A DNA stretch of 64,000 nt. Source: Lentzea pudingi. GTDB taxonomy: Bacteria; Actinomycetota; Actinomycetes; Mycobacteriales; Pseudonocardiaceae. The notes beneath the pieces were generated by a model. That model saw only the letters and a list, made by a program, of their open reading frames with translations, was not told where the DNA came from and made no database searches. The DNA lies in NCBI RefSeq assembly GCF_014646255.1, contig NZ_BMNC01000003.1:186001-250000 (forward strand), in the 5' to 3' direction. Shown one piece after another: positions 51,382 through 60,114 of this stretch. The translations under genes and the position numbers were made by a program. Position 1 is the stretch's first letter, and each line of letters opens with the position of its first letter.

Positions 51382-52052
51382 TGCAGGGCAACGTGCTGGT
51401 GACCGGAGGCGCGGGAGGGCTCGGCGCGGCCGTGGTCGAGGCGGTGCGCGACGCCGGGGGAACGCCGCTGGTGCTGGACAAGTCGGCGCCGGCCGAGGCG
51501 GACTTCGAGCTGGCGGACCTGGCGGACGGACGCGCGGCCGAAGCCGCCGTGCGCGCACTCGCCGAACGGCACGGTGGTTTCAGCGCCGTGGTGACGGCGG
51601 CGGGCATCGACCGGTGCGGCTCGCTGGAGGAGGTGCCGGCGGAGGAGTGGGAACGGGTCGTCCAGGTCAACCTGTTCGGCACCGCGGCCGTGATCAGGGC
51701 GGCGTTGCCGCACCTGGGCGAAGGCCGGGTGGTGACGATCGCGTCCACGCTCGGGCTGCGCGCCGTCGGCGACGCGACCGCTTACTGCGCCTCGAAGTTC
51801 GGTGTCGTCGGGTTCACCCGAGCACTCGCCGCCGAGACCGCGGGACGGGTCGGCGTCACGCTGGTGGTCCCGGGCGGGATGCGCACGAACTTCTTCGACG
51901 ACCGGACCGAGCAGTACCGGCCGAAGGACCTGTCGAAGCTGAACCCGCCGGACCGCGTCGCCGCGGCGATCGTCTTCGCGCTGCAACAGCCGAAGGACTG
52001 CGAGATCAGGGAACTCGTCGTCGCCCACGCCGAGGAACCGTCCTGGCCATAG
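51381..52052 (+). CDS. Short-chain dehydrogenase/reductase in the glycan cluster
   Basis: A 223-residue classical SDR. It has VLVTGGAGGLGAAVVEAV as the NAD(P)-binding loop, a catalytic Ser in IASTLGL, and YCASK as the Tyr-Lys pair. Its ATG shares one base with the hldE stop, so it belongs to the same operon and is its last gene. It may reduce or epimerise a sugar nucleotide. It is not the extended-SDR HldD epimerase, which is longer (about 310 aa). The stop codon ends at the first base of a large inverted repeat. Confidence 0.88.
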   Translation: MQGNVLVTGGAGGLGAAVVEAVRDAGGTPLVLDKSAPAEADFELADLADGRAAEAAVRALAERHGGFSAVVTAAGIDRCGSLEEVPAEEWERVVQVNLFGTAAVIRAALPHLGEGRVVTIASTLGLRAVGDATAYCASKFGVVGFTRALAAETAGRVGVTLVVPGGMRTNFFDDRTEQYRPKDLSKLNPPDRVAAAIVFALQQPKDCEIRELVVAHAEEPSWP

Positions 52053-52130
52053 GCGTGTCCCGCAAGTCCATTCGATGAGAGTCACGGTCGTCGGCCGCGG
52101 CTGTCGCGGACGAGACTTGCGGGACACGCC
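52052..52130. repeat. 79-bp inverted-repeat element between convergent genes
   Basis: Perfect 17-bp arms, GGCGTGTCCCGCAAGTC (52052-52068) and its complement (52114-52130), flank a 45-bp centre. The arms resemble the GTGTCC-type ends of some actinomycete insertion sequences. It lies exactly between the SDR and alpha/beta-hydrolase stop codons, so it could act as a terminator. No target duplication was seen. Confidence 0.6.
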
Positions 52131-52134
52131 CTGG

Positions 52135-52899
52135 TCAGCCGGCGCGTGCGACGGTCGCCGCCGCCGGCGCCCAGGCCGCGAGCCGGTCCCGCAGAACGCG
52201 GTAGACGTCCGGCGCGAGGCCCATGCCGATGTGGGTGCTGTCCACCTCGACGCACTCGGCGGACGGGTCCTGGCTCAACCGCCACGGCACGACCTCGTCG
52301 GACGTCGAGAACATCGACACCGCAGGGAGAGCGGGCTGCAGCGGTACGGCCAGGGCCCGGACGCTGTCGTCGTGGCAGACGCCGTTGAAGCACTCGTGGT
52401 TCATCAGGCCGGGCACTCCGACCGCGGCCAGCCGGGCGAGCGTCCTGGCCGCGAGCATGACGTGCGGGTTCGCGGCCAGCGGGTCGACGACGGGGCTGCC
52501 CAGCATGATCAGGCCGCGGACCAGGTCGGGCCTGCGCACGGCGGCAAGTCGCGCGAGGCCGCCGCCACGGCTGTGCCCGATGAGCACAACGGGACCACCG
52601 GTGGCGTCCGCGTGCTCCTCGAGCCGCCGCTCGATCCGGTCCACCAACTCGGTGGTGCACCCGAGGTTGAACCCGATGCGGGCGCCCGCCGGCCGGTAGC
52701 CGCGGTGGCCCAGCCACGTGCTGACGAAGCTCAGCGAGACGTCGGCCGCACCGAACCCCGGTACGAGCAGCACTCCCAGTCCGCCGCCCTCCTCGGGATC
52801 CGCCTCGCGCCACACCGGGTCCGCGATCAGCTGGAACCCCAGCTTCGCCGTCACCGCGTGTTCGCGGGCGACGGAGCGCAACGATCGCAACGGGTTCAT
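52135..52899 (-). CDS. Alpha/beta hydrolase (lipase/esterase-like)
   Basis: A 254-residue alpha/beta hydrolase with the nucleophile elbow VVLIGHSRGGGLARLA (Ser in GHSRGG), an oxyanion region GVLLVPGFGAADVSLSF, a likely acid Asp in STSDEVVPWRL and His in VDSTHIGMG. It has no signal peptide. The sequence resembles cytosolic triacylglycerol-lipase-like or PGAP1-type proteins of actinomycetes. The substrate is unknown. It converges with the glycan cluster and is divergent from the small gene at 53.0 kb. Confidence 0.88.
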   Translation of the reverse strand: MNPLRSLRSVAREHAVTAKLGFQLIADPVWREADPEEGGGLGVLLVPGFGAADVSLSFVSTWLGHRGYRPAGARIGFNLGCTTELVDRIERRLEEHADATGGPVVLIGHSRGGGLARLAAVRRPDLVRGLIMLGSPVVDPLAANPHVMLAARTLARLAAVGVPGLMNHECFNGVCHDDSVRALAVPLQPALPAVSMFSTSDEVVPWRLSQDPSAECVEVDSTHIGMGLAPDVYRVLRDRLAAWAPAAATVARAG

Positions 52900-53000
52900 C
52901 CACGTGCCTCCCTCGCCTGATCAAGTTGTCCGAGGATTGCCGCGGGGGAGCAGGCCAAACGCGACCGAGGCGACGTTTGGCGACAAGAACCCCACTTCAG

Positions 53001-53025
53001 GTTTTGCCGGGCGGCGGGAGGGTAT
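53001..53025 (+). promoter_or_regulatory. SigB/SigF-type promoter, giving a leaderless transcript
   Basis: GTTT (53001-53004), a 15-nt spacer and GGGTAT (53020-53025) match the general-stress promoter consensus exactly. The ATG at 53034 lies where transcription should begin, so the message is probably leaderless. Confidence 0.7.
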
Positions 53026-53033
53026 GCACGCCT

Positions 53034-53369
53034 ATGGCCAAAACTCGATGCCACGCCGAGCGCGCCGAGGTGACGCTGCGCTCCAAGACGATGCTCCTGG
53101 AGTTCACGGGCGAGTGCGACGCGGACTCGATCCGGTTGACCGCCGAGCTTCCCGACGCGGGCGGTCCCGAGGACGGCGGCACCATCGTGCTGGAGCAGGA
53201 CGGCGCCACCGTGACGCAGCCGGACGGCGAGGTGCGGTTGACCGCGCACGAGCCGATCCGCTGGGACGCGGGGCCGATCGACGCCGACTTCGCCCTGGTG
53301 GAGAGTCCCGAAGCGACGGTGCTCACGGTCCGCGGGCTCGTGGTGGAGGTCGACTCCTCAGACGACTGA
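53034..53369 (+). CDS. Small acidic protein of unknown function
   Basis: A 111-residue acidic protein with no recognised family. Strand-like segments (EVTLRSKTMLLEFTGE, DGGTIVLEQDGATVTQPDGE, ATVLTVRGLVVEVDSSDD) suggest an all-beta fold. The start at 53034 is chosen because a perfect stress-type promoter ends 8 bp upstream, fitting a leaderless mRNA; GGGAGG is 13 bp away and poorly placed. Its 3' end overlaps the BTAD gene by 12 bp. Probably a general-stress protein. Confidence 0.65.
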   Translation: MAKTRCHAERAEVTLRSKTMLLEFTGECDADSIRLTAELPDAGGPEDGGTIVLEQDGATVTQPDGEVRLTAHEPIRWDAGPIDADFALVESPEATVLTVRGLVVEVDSSDD

Positions 53370-54092
53370 GTCGCGCGGGCTGGTCCTGCGCGCACCCGGC
53401 AGCAGCGGCCGCATCAGGTCACGGATGTGCGGGGACGGTTCCATGCCGAGTTCGGCGCGCAACAGGGCCTGGTAGCTCTGGAACTGACGCACCGCCTGGG
53501 CGGGATTGCCGTCGGCCAGGTGCAGTTCCACTAGCGTGCGATGTGCGCTCTCCCTCAACGGGTCGGTCTGGACGGCTGCCAGGGCGGCCTGGTGCGCGTG
53601 GTGGTGGTCGCCGCGGGATCGGAACTTCTCGCTCAGCACCTCCAGCGCGCGCAACCGCGCCTGACCCCACCAGTCGCGCTCGGCCTGCACCCACGGCTGG
53701 GTCCAGCCCGGCAGCAGATCGGCCTTGAGCAGAGCGACGGCGTCGGGGTTCGCACCCGGTTCGGCGGCGAACGCGCAGGCGCGGCGGAAGTCGATCTCCA
53801 CCTCCCGGTCGAGCACCAGCGCGTCCTCGACCGACACGACCAGCGGCGTCAGCTCGCTCAACCGCCACAACGACGAGCGCAGGCAGGCGGCCGCGCGCCG
53901 GGCGGTGGCCTCCGGCCAGAGCAGTGCCGCCGCGACCGCCCGTGGCACCGGTCCCTCGCGCAACGCGAGAAGCGCCAGAAGTCGTTGCGCGCCGGGCACC
54001 ACGTGGACACGTGTGCGGCCGAAACCCAGCCGGAAGCCGTCCAGCAGTTCGATGTGCAGCCGTTGGTCCGGCGCTCGGGTCGGTCCAGTCAT
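53358..54092 (-). CDS. SARP-type regulator with winged helix and BTAD domain
   Basis: A 244-residue protein with an OmpR-type winged helix (IELLDGFRLGFGRTRVHV, LLALLALREGPVPRAVAA) followed by a bacterial transcriptional activator domain (DPLRESAHRTLVELHLADGN, AVRQFQSYQALLRAELG). This is the size of compact SARP activators. They usually control specialised metabolism, but no biosynthetic cluster is near. AGGAGG precedes ATG 54092. It is divergent from the Mn-catalase operon and may activate it (inference). Confidence 0.88.
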   Translation of the reverse strand: MTGPTRAPDQRLHIELLDGFRLGFGRTRVHVVPGAQRLLALLALREGPVPRAVAAALLWPEATARRAAACLRSSLWRLSELTPLVVSVEDALVLDREVEIDFRRACAFAAEPGANPDAVALLKADLLPGWTQPWVQAERDWWGQARLRALEVLSEKFRSRGDHHHAHQAALAAVQTDPLRESAHRTLVELHLADGNPAQAVRQFQSYQALLRAELGMEPSPHIRDLMRPLLPGARRTSPRDSVV

Positions 54093-54290
54093 CTCGCGGG
54101 CCCTCCTCTCCCCGTCAGGAGTCGCCGGGTGCCCGGTCGTTGCCGACTCACACACCCACGCGAAAAAATTGCGCCTTCTCGACCAGCGGCGGTGACGCGG
54201 CGGTGTCGGGGGCGTGGTGTCACCGAGCTGTCCGAGTCACAGCGGCTGCCTAGCTTCGCCGTGGAGTCACACCACCCCACGGGAGGCGAG

Positions 54291-55154
54291 ATGTTCCTGC
54301 ACACCAGCAGGTTGCAGTTCGAGGCGAAGCCCGACCGGCCGGACGCGCACTACGCCCGCAAGCTCCAGGAGCTGATCGGCGGCGCGTACGGCGAGATGAG
54401 CGTGACCATGCAGTACCTGTTCCAGGGCTGGAACTGCCGGATGGAGGGCAAGTACAAGGACCTGATCATGGACGTGGCCACCGAGGAGATCGGCCACGTC
54501 GAGATGCTCGCGGTGATGGTCGCGCGGCTGCTGGAGAACGCGCCCGCGGAGGCGACCGACGAGGTGGCGGCGAAGGACCCCGTCATCGCGGCGGTGCTCG
54601 GCGGCATGGACCCGCAGCAGGCCATCGTCAGCGGCGGCGGGCCCACGTTGTCGGACAGCAACGGCGTGCCGTGGAACGGCCGGTACATCGTCGCGAGCGG
54701 CAACCTGATGGCCGACTTCCGCGCGAACGTCGCGGCCGAGGCACAGGGCAGGCTGCAGACGGCGCGGCTGTACAACATGACCGACGACACCGGCGTGCGC
54801 GACATGCTGAAGTTCAACCTCGCCCGCGACACGGCCCACCAGAACATGTGGCTCGCCGCGATCGAGGAGCTCCAGGAGGACGGCCTTGAAGGTCCGATCT
54901 CCCCGAGCGCGCTGTTCGACGAGGAGCACGCCGAGCACGCGGGCACGATCTGGCACAACTCCGACGGTGCGCTGGGAGCCGAGGGCGGCTGGGCGTCCGG
55001 CACCGCACCCGATGGCGTGCACGAGTTCTCCTACGTGATGAACCCGGAGCCGTTGGGCGGCCACGCGTCCGCGCCCAAGCCCGATCCGCTGCTCTACGCC
55101 ACGAGCCCGGCGAACCTCGGGCTGATCGAGAAGGCCATCCGCAAGCTCACCTGA
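54291..55154 (+). CDS. Manganese catalase
   Basis: A 287-residue ferritin-like di-manganese catalase. The expected ligands are visible: Glu35 (AYGEMSVTMQYL), Glu66 and His69 (EEIGHVEM), Glu150 (AAEAQGR) and His183 (DTAHQNMW). It dismutates hydrogen peroxide without haem. GGGAGGCGAG precedes the ATG. The next gene is an NRAMP transporter, which could deliver Mn2+. It gives the organism a second catalase besides the haem enzyme at 19.8 kb. Confidence 0.95.
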   Translation: MFLHTSRLQFEAKPDRPDAHYARKLQELIGGAYGEMSVTMQYLFQGWNCRMEGKYKDLIMDVATEEIGHVEMLAVMVARLLENAPAEATDEVAAKDPVIAAVLGGMDPQQAIVSGGGPTLSDSNGVPWNGRYIVASGNLMADFRANVAAEAQGRLQTARLYNMTDDTGVRDMLKFNLARDTAHQNMWLAAIEELQEDGLEGPISPSALFDEEHAEHAGTIWHNSDGALGAEGGWASGTAPDGVHEFSYVMNPEPLGGHASAPKPDPLLYATSPANLGLIEKAIRKLT

Positions 55155-55168
55155 GGAGGGTCTCGACG

Positions 55169-56385
<1,217 letters not shown>

Positions 56386-56389
<4 letters not shown>

Positions 56390-56829
56390 AGCACGTGGAC
56401 GGTGCGGCACTGGTGCTGGGGCTGGGCATAGGTGGGTTCGTCGACGGCATCGTGATCCACCAGCTGCTCGGCTGGCACCACATGTTGTCCGGCTGGTACC
56501 CGCTGGACGACGTGCACCTGATGATGCTCGGCGACGGGCTGTTCCACCTGCTGTGCCTGCTGCTGGTGCTCGTGGGGATCGGGATGCTCAACCGGCGGCC
56601 ACCGATGCCGAACGCCGTGCTGGCGGGCGGGATCCTCACGGGGTGGGGCGTCTTCAACCTCGTCGAGGGAATCGTCGACCACCAGATCCTCGGTCTGCAC
56701 CACGTCCGGCACGGGCCTGACCAGCTCGCCTACGACATCGCGTTCCTCGTCGTGGGAGCACTTCTCGTCGCCGCCGGGATTTTCACGAGCCGATCTCGTT
56801 TGCGGCGGGCTCCCGAGGGTAGCTCGTAA
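56386..56829 (+). CDS. DUF2243 membrane protein
   Basis: A 147-residue membrane protein with four hydrophobic segments and many His residues. It shows GGFVDGIVIHQLLGWHHMLS and NLVEGIVDHQILGLHHVRHG, the paired DUF2243 motifs. The His clusters in two symmetric repeats suggest metal or haem binding in the membrane. It is the third gene of the Mn-catalase operon. The function is unknown. Confidence 0.88.
56798..56822 (+). promoter_or_regulatory. SigB/SigF-type promoter of the stress-protein operon
   Basis: GTTT (56798-56801), a 15-nt spacer and GGGTAG (56817-56822) lie at the end of the DUF2243 gene, 41 bp upstream of the next start. It is identical in both boxes and spacing to the 38934-38958 promoter. 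Confidence 0.65.
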
Positions 56830-56862
56830 GCCAGGACACGACGATGAGCTGAGGAGTCAGCC

Positions 56863-57537
56863 GTGACCGAGAATCAGATGGGCGGAGTGCGCACGGCGGC
56901 CCGGGACGAGGGCTCCGAGGTCGCGCAGCACGCCAAGGAGGCCGCCGGACAGGTGGGAAGCACCGTCCGGGACCAGGCATCGCACGTGACCCAGGAGACC
57001 GCGGCCCAGGCCCGTCACGTCGTTCGCGACGTGCGAGACCGTGTTGCGGCAGAAGCAGAAGAACAGGCATCACGCGTCTCGAAGCAGCTCGGCCGCATCG
57101 CGGACGAGCTGGGTGAGATGGCCGGCAACGCGCCGGGTGACTCGATGTCCGCCGGTGCGATCCAGAGCGCCGCGGACACGAGCAGGCAGGCCGCGAGGTT
57201 CCTCGACGAACGAGGTGCTCAGGGCCTGCTCGACTCGGCACGGGACTACGCCCGGCGCAAGCCCGGCACGTTCCTGCTGGGAGCCGTCGTGGCCGGGTTC
57301 CTGGTCGGACGGGTGGCCAAGAGTGCGACCGGGGGCGGCGACGACAGCCCGCGGCAGCAGCCGCAGAACCAGGGCGGTGTGGTGCCCGTAGCAGCGGAAA
57401 CCCCTGCGACGGCGACGGAGTACGGCGCGCCGCTGACGCCGGGCGCGCCACCCGTGGCGCCTGCCTTCCCGCCGGCGCCCGCGGTCCCCCCGGCACCCGC
57501 GATCCCGCCGGCGGGGGTGCCGCATGTCGGTCCCTGA
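56863..57537 (+). CDS. Stress-operon protein with amphipathic helices and Pro-rich tail
   Basis: A 224-residue protein. Residues 1-95 are Ala/Gln/Glu-rich amphipathic helices with 11-mer-like repeats (AKEAAGQVGSTVRDQASHVT) resembling LEA or apolipoprotein-type proteins. One hydrophobic segment (PGTFLLGAVVAGFLVGRVA, about 130-148) anchors it in the membrane. The tail is Pro/Ala-rich (PPAPAVPPAPAIPPAG). It heads a coupled three-gene operon with holin-like DUF1469 and DUF3618 proteins, a set common in actinobacteria. GAGGAG precedes the GTG. Confidence 0.8.
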   Translation: MTENQMGGVRTAARDEGSEVAQHAKEAAGQVGSTVRDQASHVTQETAAQARHVVRDVRDRVAAEAEEQASRVSKQLGRIADELGEMAGNAPGDSMSAGAIQSAADTSRQAARFLDERGAQGLLDSARDYARRKPGTFLLGAVVAGFLVGRVAKSATGGGDDSPRQQPQNQGGVVPVAAETPATATEYGAPLTPGAPPVAPAFPPAPAVPPAPAIPPAGVPHVGP

Positions 57538-57943
57538 GATGCCACCACCGTCGCGAGTGGACGGTTCGGGGGAGTCGCTGGGCGATCTCGTCAGTGAGCT
57601 CACCAGCGACCTGTCGAAGTTGATGCGGCAGGAGCTGGAACTCGCCAAGGCCGAGCTGCGCCAGGAGGCCACCAAGGCGGGCAAGGCCACCGGAATGCTC
57701 GCGGCAGCGGGGTTCGCCGGCTACATGACCACGGTGCTGATCAGCCTCGCGCTGGTGTTCGCACTCGGTGCGGTCATGCCGCTCGGGTGGGCCGCGCTGA
57801 TCGTCGCGGCGCTCTGGGGCATCGCCGGCGGAATCCTCTACTCCACCGGGCGCGCCAAGCTCCGCACCGTCAACCCGAAACCCGAACGCACCGTCGAAAC
57901 GCTGAAGGAGGACGCGGAATGGGCGAAACACCCGACCAGATAA
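57524..57943 (+). CDS. Phage-holin-like (DUF1469/Actinobacterial Holin-X) membrane protein
   Basis: A 139-residue protein with an amphipathic helix (LVSELTSDLSKLMRQELELAKAEL, given here as LSKLMRQELELAKAELRQEA), two transmembrane helices (about 65-110, GFAGYMTTVLISLALVFALG and LGWAALIVAALWGIAGGI) and a charged tail. The holin-family label is by fold only; no lysin or phage genes are near. It overlaps the previous gene by 14 bp and the next by 25 bp. It is likely an envelope-stress protein. Confidence 0.85.
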   Translation: MSVPEMPPPSRVDGSGESLGDLVSELTSDLSKLMRQELELAKAELRQEATKAGKATGMLAAAGFAGYMTTVLISLALVFALGAVMPLGWAALIVAALWGIAGGILYSTGRAKLRTVNPKPERTVETLKEDAEWAKHPTR

Positions 57944-58551
57944 GGCGTGAGATCGAGGTGACGCGCGCGGAGCTGCGGGCCGACGCCAACCGGATCGTCG
58001 ACCACACCAGTCCGAAGAGCATCGCCCAGCGGCAGGTCCGCGGCGTGAAGCAGGGACTCGTGTCGATGAAGGAGCGAGTGATGGGCACGGCATCGGACGC
58101 CGCGTCGACGGTGCGAGAGCAAGGACACGACACCAAGAACGCCGTCGCCGAACGGGCGGACCAGGCCGTGCAGGCGGTGCAGGACGCACCGCGCCAGGTG
58201 GCCCGGCAGACGCAGGGAAGTCCGCTGGCCGCAGGCCTCATCGCGTTCGGCAGCGGTCTGCTGCTCGCGGCGGTGCTGCCCCGCACCGACGCCGAGAAGC
58301 AGGCGGTGCAACAGCTCTCCGAGAGCTTCAGCGACGTGGTGGAACCCGCGAAGGAAGCGCTGACGGAGTCGGCACGGCACCTGCAGGAGGACGTGAAGTC
58401 CTCGGTCAGCGACGCCGCGAGCGAGGTGAAGCAGGTCGCCACGGACGCCGCGCAGACCACCGCGGGCGAGGCGAAGGACGCGGCGCGGGACGTCGGCGGA
58501 CACGCTCGTGAGTCCGGGCAGCGGGTGTCCGGTCAGGCGACGGGCGGCTGA
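57919..58551 (+). CDS. DUF3618 protein
   Basis: A 210-residue protein. DUF3618 is at the N-terminus (TPDQIRREIEVTRAELRADA, with the family IxxTRxEL pattern), one transmembrane segment (SPLAAGLIAFGSGLLLAAVL) is at about 100-120, and a long helical C-terminus has repeated Ala/Glu/Asp heptads similar to LEA proteins (SSVSDAASEVKQVATDAAQT). It is the last gene of the stress operon. The function is unknown. Confidence 0.85.
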   Translation: MGETPDQIRREIEVTRAELRADANRIVDHTSPKSIAQRQVRGVKQGLVSMKERVMGTASDAASTVREQGHDTKNAVAERADQAVQAVQDAPRQVARQTQGSPLAAGLIAFGSGLLLAAVLPRTDAEKQAVQQLSESFSDVVEPAKEALTESARHLQEDVKSSVSDAASEVKQVATDAAQTTAGEAKDAARDVGGHARESGQRVSGQATGG

Positions 58552-58604
58552 GATGACGGCAGGGGTGGGCCGCTGGTTGTCGCGGCTCGCCCCCTGGGGG
58601 AATG

Positions 58605-59130
58605 ATGGCCGGTGCGGCTACGCGGGATTCGTTCCAGCGTCGCCGCTCCGGCCGTTGGGCTCAGTGCGGTTGTGTGGAGTCGCCGTTCCGGTTGTTGGGC
58701 TCGGACTGTTGTGGGGACGCGGGTTCGCCCTTCGTCGCCGCTCCGGCCGTTGGGCTCAGTGCGGTCGTGCGGGATTCGTCGCTCGGTCGCCGTTGGGCTC
58801 GGACTGTTGTGGGGACGCGGGTTCGCCCTTCGTCGCCGTTCCGGTCGTCGGGTTCGAGTCGTGTGGTTGCGCGCGATCGTTGCCCGGTCACCGCTCCGAT
58901 CGTTGGGCTCGGATCGTCGCGCGATTCGTCCCTACGTCGCCGATCCGGCCATCGGGACCGGTGTGGTTGCGCGGGATTCGCTCCTCCAACGCCATTCGGG
59001 CCGGTGCGGCGACGCGGGACCCCTCCCCGCATCACCGCCCGGCCCCCGAGCTCACACCGTTGCGGCTACGCCGGATCCATCCCGCCGTCGCCACCCCGGC
59101 CGTCGGGCTCGGACTCGTCGCGACCCCGGT
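58605..59130. repeat. Degenerate tandem-repeat array, about ten 40-58-bp units
   Basis: Units with core GTGCGG..ACGCGGGATTCG, CGTCGCCG.TCCGGCC and GTTGGGCTC recur about ten times, for example from 58611, 58663, 58702 and 58757. Unit length varies from about 40 to 58 bp, and divergence rises toward the right end. Apart from the 3' end of the 58-aa gene at the right edge, the 514-bp gap 58552-59065 has no convincing gene. Reading frames across it in several phases come from the repeats. Confidence 0.7.
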
Positions 59131-59242
59131 GCGGTCCACCGGGGTTCTCGTCGGCGAGGGTGGGGCGCGTGTGCTCACCGCCGATGTCCGCGTCCTCCAG
59201 TTCGCTCTCGGCGGTCACGCGGTCGGGTTCCGGCTTGGTCAT
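59066..59242 (-). CDS. Small acidic protein coupled to the DUF6221-like gene
   Basis: A 58-residue acidic, hydrophilic protein (starts MTKPEPDRVTAESELEDADI). It is supported by an ATGA overlap with the upstream stop and a CAGGAGGAG site in the end of that gene. Its last dozen codons (SEPDGRGGDGGMDPA) lie inside the first unit of the tandem-repeat array, whose other units look like degenerate copies of this 3' end. No family was recognised and no cysteines are present; it is likely disordered. Confidence 0.5.
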   Translation of the reverse strand: MTKPEPDRVTAESELEDADIGGEHTRPTLADENPGGPHRGRDESEPDGRGGDGGMDPA

Positions 59243-59556
59243 CGCCACTCCTCCTGCCAGTCGTGGTGGGTGTCGAACGCGCCGGCCAGCAGCCGCAGCA
59301 CGCTCTCGTCGTCCGTCTGCTCGACCTCGGTCCGCAGCAGGGCGGCCTTCTCCGGGAACGGCACCAGTTCCCGCTCCTCGGCAGCCTGGATGGGGCCGGG
59401 CAGCAGGAGGAGTCCCGTGCCGTCGTCCGAACGCATGATGCGCAACCTGCCGCGGCCCTCGGCCTCGTCGAGCAACGGCAGCTTCTCGTCGGCCAGACGT
59501 CGTTCGTCCTCGTCGAGCCGGTCGAGGACGAACCTCCGCAGTTCATCGGTCTTCAT
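59239..59556 (-). CDS. DUF6221-like protein
   Basis: A 105-residue protein of a family common in Streptomyces and relatives (DUF6221-like). It has an N-terminal helix FVLDRLDEDERRLADEK, a central beta region LRIMRSDDGTGLLLLPGPI, and an ending SVLRLLAGAFDTHHDWQEEWR that resembles the conserved DUF6221 terminus (LRLLA then HPDY/EEWR). The function is unknown. It is coupled to the 58-residue gene and divergent from the DUF2231 gene. Confidence 0.65.
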   Translation of the reverse strand: MKTDELRRFVLDRLDEDERRLADEKLPLLDEAEGRGRLRIMRSDDGTGLLLLPGPIQAAEERELVPFPEKAALLRTEVEQTDDESVLRLLAGAFDTHHDWQEEWR

Positions 59557-59619
59557 GGCACGGGGGTATCCGGTTCGCCGCCGGGTACGCCTCGTCGTCC
59601 TCCGGAAGGGAAAACCCTC

Positions 59620-60114
59620 ATGCGCAGCCGAGTCAGGGCAGCGGGTCACGCCGTCCACCCGATCCTCATCGTGTTCCCGCTGGGCCTGCTGACCACGGCG
59701 GTGGGCTTCGACGTGCTGCACCTGGTGACCGAGCGGGTGAGCTTCGCGTTCACCGCCGCCCACCTCATCGCCGCCGGCCTGCTGATGGGCGTGGTCACCG
59801 CGGCGACCGGCTGGCTCGACTGGTGGCTCGTCGTCCCGCGGGGCACGCGCGCCCGGCGCATCGGTCTGGTGCACGGGCTCGTGAACGGGGCCGTGCTCGT
59901 GGTGTTCGCGGTGAGCTGGGCGCTGCGCCTGGCCGTGCCGGACTGGATCCCCGGGTGGCCCGCGGTGATCGCGGGCTGGGTCGGTCTGCTCGCGGGCGGG
60001 CTCGGCGGCTGGCTGGGTGGTGAGCTGGTCGAACGGCTCGGCGTCAGCGTCGAGGAGGGGGCCCACCCCGACGCGCCGAGCTCACTGAGCGGTGCGCCCG
60101 TCTCGGGACGGTGA
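59620..60114 (+). CDS. DUF2231 membrane protein
   Basis: A 164-residue protein with four transmembrane helices and the DUF2231 opening GHAVHPILIVFPLGLLTTAV, whose His-Pro motif is family-typical. Helices at about 45-65, 85-105 and 115-135 are followed by a short acidic tail. Members may bind haem or metals. GGAAGGG precedes the ATG. The 3' end overlaps the opposing SDR gene by 33 bp. Confidence 0.88.
   Translation: MRSRVRAAGHAVHPILIVFPLGLLTTAVGFDVLHLVTERVSFAFTAAHLIAAGLLMGVVTAATGWLDWWLVVPRGTRARRIGLVHGLVNGAVLVVFAVSWALRLAVPDWIPGWPAVIAGWVGLLAGGLGGWLGGELVERLGVSVEEGAHPDAPSSLSGAPVSGR

Noticed and set aside
39000..52052. Glycan cluster taken as an aminoglycoside or septacidin-type antibiotic cluster because of NodU and heptose genes
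   Set aside because: No aminocyclitol, nucleoside, NRPS or resistance genes are present. The several transferases and UDP-uronate genes fit surface glycan synthesis better.
57524..57943. Holin-like protein taken as a sign of a prophage
   Set aside because: The family is common in actinobacterial stress operons; no lysin, capsid, integrase or attachment site is nearby.
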